Positions 42,470-50,272 of a stretch of DNA of 64,000 bases are shown piece by piece (the stretch's first letter is position 1; each line of letters opens with the position of its first letter). The DNA is from Microvirga puerhi (GTDB lineage Bacteria; Pseudomonadota; Alphaproteobacteria; Rhizobiales; Beijerinckiaceae), in NCBI RefSeq assembly GCF_020089865.1, contig NZ_JAIRBM010000005.1, positions 64,126 to 128,125 on the forward strand, in the 5' to 3' direction. The position numbers and the translations under genes are program-made. The notes beneath the pieces were generated by a model. That model was not told the origin of the DNA and did not search any database. It saw only the letters and a list, made by a program, of their open reading frames with translations.

Positions 42470-43672
42470 TCACACCCTGCGGGCGAAGGCGAGGTTTAGC
42501 ACAAATGCAACCAAAGAGCAGAGGGCCATGCCCAGGCAGATGATCAGAACCGCATCGTAGTTGCCTTGCCAGGCCCACAGGGTTCCGAAGGCGAAGGGAG
42601 CGGCCGCCATGGAGATCCGCACCGGCGTTGCGATCATGCCCTGGATGGCGCCGTAATTCTCACGGCCGAAGAATTCCACGGGCAGAAGCGCCTTGACGAT
42701 CGTCATCATGCCGTTGGAGGCCCCATAGAGGCCGGCGAAGACGGCGATCAGCCAGGATCCCGCAGGAATGAAGGGGAGCAGGGCGAAACCCATCACGCTC
42801 ATCACCATCGTCATCACCCCCAAGGCTCGGACGCTGATCGCCCGTTCTCCGAAAGCCGTGGAGAGACGGGCTGCGACCTGCGCCGGTCCGATGATCGAGT
42901 AGGCCGCAACGGCGACATCAAGGCTGAAGCCGCGCTCGATCAGCATGGGAATCAGGTGGAGCGGAATACCGGTGGAAATCATCCCCTGTGCGACGGAGGT
43001 GGCGACGAAGCACCAGAAGGATGGACTCTTGAGGAGGTGGTTCGGATCCTTCGCCGCTGTCGGGGCGACCTGCGGCGAGTGGGCCGCCTTCTTGCGAGGT
43101 TCCGAGGGCGGGATGAAGAGGAGGTGGAGGAGAGCGCAGACGAAAAGGTTGAAGGCTGCGAGCACCAGCAGAGCGCTTCGCCAGCCGAAGGCGTCGATGA
43201 GCAGATGCGTCAGGGGAATGAAGACGGTGCTGGCAAAACCACCGACCAGAGTCATCATCGTGATCCCCTTGCGGGCCAGCAATCCGAGCCGGCGCGCCAG
43301 AATCGCGAAGCCCGGCTCGTAGAAGACAGCGCTCATCGAGGCGCCGAGACCGATCCAGATCAGGACGAAGAGGGGATAATTGTGGACCTGCGACCAGAGA
43401 GCCAGAAGCACGGCTGCCAGCACCGAGCCCCCGGTCATGATGGCCCGCCCGTAGCCCCGGTCGATGAGACGGCCGATCGGGACCGCAAACAGTGCGGATG
43501 AGGCGAGCGACAGGGAATAAGCGGCCGTAAGCGCCGATTTGGACCAGCCGAGTTCGCGCTGCATCGGCTCGATCAGAAGGGCGAAGGCATAGAAGATCGT
43601 GCCGTAGGAAATAAGCTGGGTTGCCGAAAGGGCTGACACGAAGCCCCAGGGCATACGGGTGGGGGATGACAT
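42470..43672 (-). CDS. MFS transporter
   Basis: A 400-residue major facilitator with 12 membrane segments. The motif between helices 2 and 3 is VPIGRLIDRGYGRAIMTGGS (GxLaDrxGrr type). The central cytoplasmic loop is charged (PPSEPRKKAAHSPQ). The pattern (MPWGFVSALSATQLISYGTI at the start) resembles the monocarboxylate/oxalate-like and YbfB-type transporters of alphaproteobacteria. It ends 86 bp before the glpD start on the same strand. A role in glycerol or organic-acid uptake is possible but unsupported beyond position. Confidence 0.88.
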   Translation of the reverse strand: MSSPTRMPWGFVSALSATQLISYGTIFYAFALLIEPMQRELGWSKSALTAAYSLSLASSALFAVPIGRLIDRGYGRAIMTGGSVLAAVLLALWSQVHNYPLFVLIWIGLGASMSAVFYEPGFAILARRLGLLARKGITMMTLVGGFASTVFIPLTHLLIDAFGWRSALLVLAAFNLFVCALLHLLFIPPSEPRKKAAHSPQVAPTAAKDPNHLLKSPSFWCFVATSVAQGMISTGIPLHLIPMLIERGFSLDVAVAAYSIIGPAQVAARLSTAFGERAISVRALGVMTMVMSVMGFALLPFIPAGSWLIAVFAGLYGASNGMMTIVKALLPVEFFGRENYGAIQGMIATPVRISMAAAPFAFGTLWAWQGNYDAVLIICLGMALCSLVAFVLNLAFARRV

Positions 43673-44003
43673 CAGATGAACCTTGCCGCGCTGGGACTTC
43701 CGTTCCGAAATGCGGTCCAGTCCTTAGGTGGCTATCGGCTTTATGTCAGCCCTGGCGGTTGACGAACAGGCCTTAAACGATCATATGCACAGGGACGGCG
43801 TCAGCGTTCCTCCTGGAGCTGCTTGAGCGGGGCTGCGTGACGGATATCCACTATCGGTGGAAACCCCGGCCCCCTTCTTCAATCGCTTGACCGTACGATA
43901 GCCCCATCACGCGGGCCGTCGCCCCGAGCCCGAGCAGCGCGCCTTGAATGGGTAGCAGACCTGCCTTGGGGCTCTTTCGCATCTGTTCGAAAGACTGAAT
44001 ACC
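43673..44003. other. Divergent intergenic region, MFS transporter and helicase
   Basis: About 330 bp that must hold promoters for the divergent MFS and DEAD-box genes. I found no EcfG-type match, operator palindrome or RNA element. A frame on the minus strand that covers part of it and runs opposite the helicase is not coding. Confidence 0.5.
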
Positions 44004-45491
44004 TTGACACTTTTCTCCGATTTTGGATTGGCGCAGCCGATCCTGAAGGCGCTGGCGGCTGAAGGCTATGAGAAGCCGACCCCGATCCAGGCTCAGACCA
44101 TTCCCTATGCGCTCGAGGGCCGTGACGTCTGCGGCATCGCGCAGACTGGAACCGGTAAGACCGCGGCCTTCGCCCTTCCGATCCTTCATCGCCTGAACGC
44201 CAACCCTAAGGCCCGCATCCGCAAGAGCTGCCGGGTCCTGGTGCTCAGCCCCACGCGCGAATTGTCCGGGCAGATCGCCGACAGCTTCCGCGTCTATGGC
44301 AGCAACCTGAAGCTTACCACTTCGGTCGTCTTCGGCGGCGTGACCATCGGCAAGCAGGAGCGCGAGCTCGCAGCGGGCGTCGATGTCCTCGTCGCGACTC
44401 CGGGCCGCCTGATCGATCTCGTCGACCGCAAGTCCTTGAGCCTGCGCGACGTGGAGATCCTGGTCCTCGACGAGGCCGACCAGATGCTGGATCTCGGCTT
44501 CATCCACGCTCTGAAGCGCATCGTCACCCTGTTGCCGAAGGAGCGGCAGAGCCTGTTCTTCTCGGCCACCATGCCGAAAACCATCTCGACTCTCGCGGAT
44601 GCGTTCCTGCGGGATCCGGCCAAGGTCGCCGTGACGCCCGTGGCGACCACGGCGGAGCGTGTCGAGCAGAGCGTCATGTTCGTGGCGACGAGCCGCAAGC
44701 AGCCCCTGCTCGAGATCGTCCTGCGGGATCAGGCCATCGATCGCGTCCTGGTCTTCACCCGGACCAAGCATGGCGCGGACAAGGTCGTCCGCGCGCTCGA
44801 CAAGGCCGGCATCGTGGCCGCCGCCATCCATGGCAACAAGTCCCAGCCGCAGCGCGAGCGGGCACTGGCAGCATTCCGCAACGGGACGTGTCGTGTCCTG
44901 GTCGCGACCGACATCGCGGCGCGCGGCATCGACGTCGAGGGTGTGAGCCACGTCATCAACTACGACCTGCCGAATGTTCCGGAATCCTATGTTCACCGGA
45001 TCGGCCGCACGGCGCGTGCGGGGGCGGATGGATTGGCGATCTCGTTCTGCAACGACGAGGAGCGCGCCTATCTCAAGGACATCGAAAAGCTCACCCGCAT
45101 GCGGGTGCCGGTTGCGTCGCTGCCGGAAGGCTTCTCGGCCGGCCCGATCGGAGGCGAGCCGGAAGAGCCGCAGCGCAGGCCGCAGCAGCAGCAGCGTGGC
45201 CGTCCGGCCCCGCACGCTCGGGGACATCAGGGCCATGGCCAGTCGCGAGATGCAGACCCGAATGCCGAGCGTGGCCCGAAGCGTCGCCGTCGCCGTGGGG
45301 GCGGGGGACAGAAGCCCGCAGCTGCGGGTGCCCCAGCCAATGCCGGTCAGCGGCCCGCTCAGAACCAGAAGACTCCTTCGCAACGGCAGCCTCAGCGCCA
45401 GCCGCAGCAGGGTCAGCCGAACCGCGCCCGTTCCGAAGGACGCCGCGACGGCGCCCAGGTTGCGTGGCTCGACAAGGCGCCCCGTCGCTGA
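44004..45491 (+). CDS. DEAD-box ATP-dependent RNA helicase (RhlE-like)
   Basis: A 495-residue helicase. Motifs in order: Q motif (EKPTPIQAQTIPYALEGRDV), motif I AQTGTGKT (~residue 50), Ia PTRELSGQ, II LDEADQML (DEAD, ~157), III FFSATMP, IV VLVFTRTKHGAD, V VLVATDIAARGID, and VI YVHRIGRTARAG. The C-terminal ~100 residues are basic and rich in Gln, Arg and Pro, an RNA-binding tail typical of RhlE. It remodels ribosomal precursors or cold-structured mRNA. It starts with TTG and no strong ribosome site, which may limit expression. A strong terminator follows. Confidence 0.94.
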   Translation: MTLFSDFGLAQPILKALAAEGYEKPTPIQAQTIPYALEGRDVCGIAQTGTGKTAAFALPILHRLNANPKARIRKSCRVLVLSPTRELSGQIADSFRVYGSNLKLTTSVVFGGVTIGKQERELAAGVDVLVATPGRLIDLVDRKSLSLRDVEILVLDEADQMLDLGFIHALKRIVTLLPKERQSLFFSATMPKTISTLADAFLRDPAKVAVTPVATTAERVEQSVMFVATSRKQPLLEIVLRDQAIDRVLVFTRTKHGADKVVRALDKAGIVAAAIHGNKSQPQRERALAAFRNGTCRVLVATDIAARGIDVEGVSHVINYDLPNVPESYVHRIGRTARAGADGLAISFCNDEERAYLKDIEKLTRMRVPVASLPEGFSAGPIGGEPEEPQRRPQQQQRGRPAPHARGHQGHGQSRDADPNAERGPKRRRRRGGGGQKPAAAGAPANAGQRPAQNQKTPSQRQPQRQPQQGQPNRARSEGRRDGAQVAWLDKAPRR

Positions 45492-45516
45492 AACTTCTCG
45501 CAGGCTTGATATGAGA

Positions 45517-45541
45517 AAGGCGCCCTTGGGCGCCTTTTTCT
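45517..45541. terminator. Terminator between helicase and MFS pump genes
   Basis: A perfect 9-bp stem (aaggcgccc/gggcgcctt) with a tt loop, then TTTC with further Ts. It stands between the convergent genes ending at 45491 and 45548 and could act on both strands. Confidence 0.88.
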
Positions 45542-45547
45542 TTGTTC

Positions 45548-46762
45548 TTATGGTGTCGCGGCCTTGAGCGGTTCGCAGCCTTTTCTCCGCAGGCGCAACT
45601 TCATCACGGTCGCGCCCCTTCCGGTCGCAAGCACGATGAGGAGCGCCAGGAGAGGGAACAGTGCGGCAACGAAGCCCAGATCCCGCATATGTCCAAGCGT
45701 CATGATTTCGCCGCCGACAAACGCTCCGAAGGCGACGCCGAGATAGAGAACGGAGGCGTTCAGCGACAAAGACACCGGCGCACTCTCCGGATCAAGGGCG
45801 ACGATGCGGCTCGCCTGCGTCGGGGGTACCATCCAGGCGAAGATTCCCCATGGAACCGTCAGTGCTACCAGGATCGGTCCGGCGAGGTTGGCAGGCGCCG
45901 TCTTCACGACCACCGACATGGCGATCAGCACGACGCTGACTGCGAGGGTCGAAAAGATCAGCGTCGGGCGGGGCCCGAAGCGGTCGGCCGCTTGGCCTCC
46001 GACGATGTTGCCCAGTGCCGAGCCGATGCCGAAGGCAAGCAGCACTGCCGGAATGAGGCTGGCCGACAATCCCGCTCCGTCGACGGCGAAGGGGGCGATG
46101 TAGGTGAAGACCGTGAATCCACCGGTCAGGCACAGGAAGGTCGTTGCCAAGAGGGGCAGCATGCCGGGACGTGCAGCCACGGCGGCCCGCTGACGGAGCG
46201 GGATGCGCGAGCCGCGTAGATTCCCCGGAAGCTTGACCAGCACCGCGAGTGCCGTACAGGCGCTCAAGACGGCGATGGCCGCGAAGGTGCCGCGCCATCC
46301 GGTGACCGTCGCCAGCAGCGCTCCGATCGGTGCGCCGAGGGCAACGGCAACGGTCGTTCCGCCGACCACGACGGAGATCGCTCGTGCCCGGTGATCGGGC
46401 GGCGACAGGGCAATGGCGGTGGCCTGGGCCGTGGCGGCATAGAGGCCCGCCGCCACCGCCATGACGATGCGGGCGATCAGAAGCGCTGCAAAGCCGGAGG
46501 CGAGGGCGGCCGTCAGGTTTCCGGCGGCGAAGAGCGCCATCGTGCCAGCGAGCAGATACCGCCGGTCGACGCCGCCGAGCAGCGTCGCCAGAATGGGAGT
46601 TCCCAAGGCATAGGCAAGCGAGAAGGCGGTGACGAGGCTGCCCGCCTGGGCCATGGAGATGTCGGCTTCCGTGGAAATTTCCGGCAGGAGGCCTGCGATG
46701 ACGAAGCCCTCCGTTCCCACCGTGAAGGCCCCGAGCGCCAGCCAGATCAGTCGAGAGAACAT
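45548..46762 (-). CDS. MFS drug/sugar efflux transporter (DHA1, AraJ-like)
   Basis: A 404-residue major facilitator. The N-terminus LALGAFTVGTEGFVIAGLLP matches the AraJ/YdhP/SotB group, followed by the LLGGVDRRYLL loop between helices 2 and 3. DHA1 members export sugars, arabinose-like compounds or drugs with protons. An ArsR-type regulator gene diverges from it. A 28-bp palindrome whose near edge is nine bases from the start codon should let that regulator control transcription. Inducer unknown. Confidence 0.9.
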   Translation of the reverse strand: MFSRLIWLALGAFTVGTEGFVIAGLLPEISTEADISMAQAGSLVTAFSLAYALGTPILATLLGGVDRRYLLAGTMALFAAGNLTAALASGFAALLIARIVMAVAAGLYAATAQATAIALSPPDHRARAISVVVGGTTVAVALGAPIGALLATVTGWRGTFAAIAVLSACTALAVLVKLPGNLRGSRIPLRQRAAVAARPGMLPLLATTFLCLTGGFTVFTYIAPFAVDGAGLSASLIPAVLLAFGIGSALGNIVGGQAADRFGPRPTLIFSTLAVSVVLIAMSVVVKTAPANLAGPILVALTVPWGIFAWMVPPTQASRIVALDPESAPVSLSLNASVLYLGVAFGAFVGGEIMTLGHMRDLGFVAALFPLLALLIVLATGRGATVMKLRLRRKGCEPLKAATP

Positions 46763-46770
46763 GCGAACCT

Positions 46771-46798
46771 CATTTGTTCAAAACCTATTGAACAAATG
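46771..46798. promoter_or_regulatory. Operator 1: 11-bp inverted repeat, MFS side
   Basis: A perfect inverted repeat, catttgttcaa / ttgaacaaatg with a 6-bp spacer, sits next to the MFS start codon. A second shorter copy of the TTCAA-N6-TTGAA core lies on the regulator side, as expected for a dimeric ArsR-type repressor. Confidence 0.8.
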
Positions 46799-46830
46799 AA
46801 CCAGCGAGTCACCTTTGACAAGAGAGCTAA

Positions 46831-46846
46831 TTCAATAATCGTTGAA
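46831..46846. promoter_or_regulatory. Operator 2: TTCAA-N6-TTGAA, regulator side
   Basis: ttcaa-taatcg-ttgaa repeats the core and spacing of operator 1. A TTGACA at 46815-46820 could be the -35 of the regulator promoter, which puts this operator over its -10 region. Confidence 0.65.
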
Positions 46847-46874
46847 CATTGAGATTTTCGCAGGGCTGGCTTAC

Positions 46875-47246
46875 ATGGAAGACATGCGTGACCCTCTTCA
46901 TCCACCCGTGGAATCCCTCGACCTCGCCACGATCCTCGCTGCCTTGAGTGACCCGACACGCCTGGCGATTCTCGTCCGTATCGCGGACTCGGCCGGCGAA
47001 GTCCGCTGCGGGGGATTCGGCGACATGGGGACGAAGTCCAACCTCAGCTATCATCTCGCGAAGATGCGGGAGGCGGGGCTGGTGAACACCCGCAACGAGG
47101 GCACGTCGCGCTACATGTCGTTAAGGCGCGATGATCTCGAGAGGCTGTTTCCGGGCCTGCTCGACCAGTTGATCGCATCCGCCCGATCGACGGTGAAATC
47201 AGACGTCACCCTGCCGGACGACGCCGGAGTCGGCGCCTCGAACTGA
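46875..47246 (+). CDS. ArsR-family transcriptional regulator
   Basis: About 123 residues with a winged helix-turn-helix: LAALSDPTRLAILVRIADSA, then recognition helix region SNLSYHLAKMREAGLVNTRN and wing EGTSRYMSLRRDDLERLFPG. No metal-binding CxC motif is present, so it may sense an organic compound. ATG 46875 is favoured, with 46884 as an alternative. It diverges from an MFS pump gene across two matching palindromes, the classic layout of a repressor controlling both itself and an efflux gene. Confidence 0.88.
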   Translation: MEDMRDPLHPPVESLDLATILAALSDPTRLAILVRIADSAGEVRCGGFGDMGTKSNLSYHLAKMREAGLVNTRNEGTSRYMSLRRDDLERLFPGLLDQLIASARSTVKSDVTLPDDAGVGASN

Positions 47247-47267
47247 GTGCGGGAGAGGCGTGGGGCC

Positions 47268-47888
47268 TTAGCTCGCGCCGCGCTGAGCGCTCGATGCTGT
47301 TCCGAGACCGAGCATCGCGCCCTCGCGTATGACGGTTTCCGACGTCACGACCACCCAGCCGCCGTCCGACTTGAAGATCGAGATCACGCGGCCGGCACCT
47401 GGAAGGAAGCTGCCTGGAGACACTTCCTGCATTCCGCTTGGGCCCTCCACGAGAGCCCCGCGCCGGAGGATTTTTCGGACCACATAGCCACGACCTGAAT
47501 TCCGGTCGGCGGATTCTGCAGCTGCATAGTCCTGCTGCGGCTTGGCCTCGTCCCGGGACGCCTGGGGGATCGAGCCTGTGACCGAGGGATCTTCCTGGTC
47601 CTTGGCGCGGAATGCGATGCGACGTTCTCCATTCGCGGCCGCGCTTCCAAGCGATGGGACCGCCATGGGGAAATCGGATCGGGCGACGCCGCCCTGAATC
47701 GCATATCCCGCGAAGGCCACCGACGAGATGGTGATGGCGCCGATCAGACCGAGCGTGAGGCGGCCGGCCATGGCCTCGCGCTTGCGGAGGATATCCTCCA
47801 TGCGCTTGTTGCCCGCTGGCTTCGTTTTCGCCGTCTGGCTGTTGGCCTGCGCCACTTGCCAGAGGACCTTCTCGAACAGGACACGCAT
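47268..47888 (-). CDS. Single-pass membrane protein of unknown function
   Basis: About 206 residues. A short cytoplasmic N-terminus with KRMEDILRKREAMAGR is followed by one membrane helix (LTLGLIGAITISSVAFAGYA). A periplasmic part follows with a low-complexity stretch and a C-terminal SH3-like or beta-rich block (GYVVRKILRRGALVEGPSGM, GRVISIFKSDGGWVVVTSET). I do not recognise the family with confidence; the block resembles periplasmic domains of uncharacterised alphaproteobacterial proteins. It converges with the ArsR gene, 21 bp apart. ATG 47888 follows GGGGGAATC. Confidence 0.7.
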   Translation of the reverse strand: MRVLFEKVLWQVAQANSQTAKTKPAGNKRMEDILRKREAMAGRLTLGLIGAITISSVAFAGYAIQGGVARSDFPMAVPSLGSAAANGERRIAFRAKDQEDPSVTGSIPQASRDEAKPQQDYAAAESADRNSGRGYVVRKILRRGALVEGPSGMQEVSPGSFLPGAGRVISIFKSDGGWVVVTSETVIREGAMLGLGTASSAQRGAS

Positions 47889-48092
47889 GGCAGGTGATTC
47901 CCCCAAATTTTATTTGGCCGGAGTTTTGGTGCAACAGGCTTAACAAACCGTCAATTGCGCGAAGCTTGCAGAAGTTTTCCTATAGTATCAGACTTTAGTC
48001 CTACAAAAGATGCGAGCACTCACCCAAGTATCGTGCGCAGAAGAGGGTTTTGACTGCCTGACTCCTCCCGCGACCATCTGTTCCGTGAGGCG

Positions 48093-49256
48093 CTAATGGT
48101 AAGGATCCGCTGCGTCACGCAGGCCGTCGCCCATGAAATTGAAGGCGAGCACAACGATCACGACCGGTAGGATGGGGAAGAGGAGCCAGGGATGGAGCTG
48201 CACGGCTGCCAAGTTCTGAGCCTCGTTGAGAAGGACGCCCCAGCTCGTCACCGGCGGGCGAAGGCCGAGCCCCAGGAAGGAGAGGGCGGTCTCGCCGAGG
48301 ATCATCGAGGGAATGGCGAGCGTCGCGGATGCGATCAGGTGGCTCATGAAGTTGGGGATCAGATGGCGCGCGATGATGCGCTGCTTCGAGGCGCCCATCA
48401 GCTCCGCCGCCTTGACGAAATCTTCCTCGCGCAAGGAGAGCAGCTTCGACCGCACCGCTCGGGCGAGGCCCGGCCAGTCGAGCAGACCGAGAATGATGGT
48501 AATGCCGAAGAAGACCAGGATCGGGCTCCAGTTGGCGGGAAGAGCCGCCGACAGGGCGAGCCAGAGCGGCAGCTCCGGAAGAGAGCGCAGGATCTCGATG
48601 AGCCGCTGGATGGCATGATCGACCCAGCCGCCGAGATAGCCTGCCAGCCCACCGAAGAAGAGCCCTAAGGCGAACGACACCGCGATGCCGACGATGCCGA
48701 TCGTGAGCGAGATCCGCGCTCCGTAGATGATGCGCGAGAAGACGTCGCGACCCAGCCGGTCCGTCCCAAGCAGGAAGAGAGTGCCGTCCTCAGGCGGGCA
48801 GAACAGGTGGATGTTGGACGTCACGAGGCCCCAAAACTCGTAGTAGTCCCCCCGACACAGGAAGCGGATCGGTTGGGGCTTCGACGTATCGGTGGTGTAG
48901 ACGCGCCGGAAGCTCTCCAGGTCGAAGGTGAATTTGTACGGATAGACGAAAGGCCCCACGAACCGGCCCTCGTGCATCAGATGCACGGGCTGCGGCGGCG
49001 CATAGATGAAATCGCCGTTGCGCTTGGTCTGATTGTAAGGCGCGATCACCTCGACGAACGGGATCAGAAGGTAGAAGGCCAGCAGGACGAAGGCAGCGGC
49101 AACCGCCACCTTGTGACGACGAAATTTCCACCAGACGAGTCGCCAGGAAGAAGCCCTGTAGAAATCCTCGTTCTCCGCGCCCATCGGCTCTGTGACGCCG
49201 GGATCGAAGGGCTCCTTGTTGACGTAGTGCCGCTTGAGCGGGAGAGCCTCGTTCAT
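48093..49256 (-). CDS. Peptide-type ABC importer, permease 2
   Basis: A 387-residue inner-membrane permease of the dipeptide/oligopeptide (DppC/OppC/YejE) type. After an N-terminal cytoplasmic segment and one helix comes an unusually long periplasmic stretch (about residues 60-160). The transport domain follows with GTDRLGRDVFSRIIYGARIS and the EAA loop REEDFVKAAELMGASKQRII. The start overlaps the upstream permease stop by ATGA (49253-49256). Last gene of a four-gene, translationally coupled operon that reads ATPase, binding protein, permease 1, permease 2. Confidence 0.93.
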   Translation of the reverse strand: MNEALPLKRHYVNKEPFDPGVTEPMGAENEDFYRASSWRLVWWKFRRHKVAVAAAFVLLAFYLLIPFVEVIAPYNQTKRNGDFIYAPPQPVHLMHEGRFVGPFVYPYKFTFDLESFRRVYTTDTSKPQPIRFLCRGDYYEFWGLVTSNIHLFCPPEDGTLFLLGTDRLGRDVFSRIIYGARISLTIGIVGIAVSFALGLFFGGLAGYLGGWVDHAIQRLIEILRSLPELPLWLALSAALPANWSPILVFFGITIILGLLDWPGLARAVRSKLLSLREEDFVKAAELMGASKQRIIARHLIPNFMSHLIASATLAIPSMILGETALSFLGLGLRPPVTSWGVLLNEAQNLAAVQLHPWLLFPILPVVIVVLAFNFMGDGLRDAADPYH

Positions 49257-50272
49257 CGGCCGCCTCCCAGGCGAATGCGCGGATCGAGCCATGCGAGCAG
49301 GAGATCCGAAATCAGCATGCCGAGCACGGTCAGCACGGCGACGAACATCAGGATGAATCCAGCCAGGAACTGATCCTGACTCTTGAGCGCGCTGAGAAGG
49401 ATCGGCCCGACGGTGGGAAGGCTCAGGACAAGGGAGACAAGCACCGAGCCCGAGACGAGATGCGGCAGGAGGTTGCCGATATCGGCGATGAACGGGTTCA
49501 AAGACATGCGGAACGGATATTTCAGCAGCGCCTTGGAGGGTGTCAGCCCCTTCGCCTTCGCCGTGACGTAGTATTGCTTGCCGAGCTCGTCGAGGAGGTT
49601 GGCGCGCATGCGCCTGATCATCGCCGCCGTACCGGCGAGGCCGATCACCAGAGTCGGCACGATGAGGTGAGCAAGCAGCGACCGGATCTTTTCCCATGTC
49701 CAGGGCTGACCGGCGAAGCGTGAATCATACAAGCCGCCAATCGAGATGCCGAACCATCGGTTGGAGTAATAGAGCAGGATCAGCGCCAGGAGGAAGCTCG
49801 GCGTCGCGAGTCCGAGATAGCCGATGAATGTCGCGACGTAGTCGCCGACAGAATATTGGCGCGTGGCCGAGAAGATCGCGATCGGGATCGATACGAGGTG
49901 GATGAAGATGACGACCGCCACATTGACCACGAGAGTCAGCCAGAGAGCGTCGCCCACCACCTCGAAAACGGGACGATCGTATTCGAACGACCAGCCCCAG
50001 TCGCCCTGTAAGAGACCGGAGAAGCCGTTCTCGCCGGGCATGACGCCGAGCCAGACCAGGTATTGCTGCCAGACCGGCTTGTCGAGGCCGTATTGCTTGA
50101 TCAGGAATTCTGCTTTCGCGGCAGCATCGGCCTCGCCCTGCGACCGCAATTCGGCGATCTGGTTGGACAGGAAGTCGCCCGGCGGCAGCTTGATGATCAG
50201 GAACACAAGCGCCGAAATGATCAGAAGCGTCACGAGCATCGTGACGAAGCGACGCAACAGGAAGCGGATCAT
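49253..50272 (-). CDS. Peptide-type ABC importer, permease 1
   Basis: A 339-residue permease of the DppB/OppB/YejB type. It starts MIRFLLRRFVTMLVTLLIIS and has the N-terminal cap SNQIAELRSQGEADAAAKAE, the DWGWSFEYDRPVFEVV block, and the EAA loop YYVTAKAKGLTPSKALLKYP. Six membrane helices are visible. Its ATG overlaps the stop of the binding-protein gene by four bases, and its stop overlaps the next start in the same way. It forms a heterodimeric channel with the other permease. Confidence 0.93.
   Translation of the reverse strand: MIRFLLRRFVTMLVTLLIISALVFLIIKLPPGDFLSNQIAELRSQGEADAAAKAEFLIKQYGLDKPVWQQYLVWLGVMPGENGFSGLLQGDWGWSFEYDRPVFEVVGDALWLTLVVNVAVVIFIHLVSIPIAIFSATRQYSVGDYVATFIGYLGLATPSFLLALILLYYSNRWFGISIGGLYDSRFAGQPWTWEKIRSLLAHLIVPTLVIGLAGTAAMIRRMRANLLDELGKQYYVTAKAKGLTPSKALLKYPFRMSLNPFIADIGNLLPHLVSGSVLVSLVLSLPTVGPILLSALKSQDQFLAGFILMFVAVLTVLGMLISDLLLAWLDPRIRLGGGR

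Noticed and set aside
43851..45383. A 510-codon minus-strand frame opposite the DEAD-box helicase
   Set aside because: The helicase has all canonical motifs on the plus strand. The antisense translation is Arg/Gly/Asp-rich without structure.
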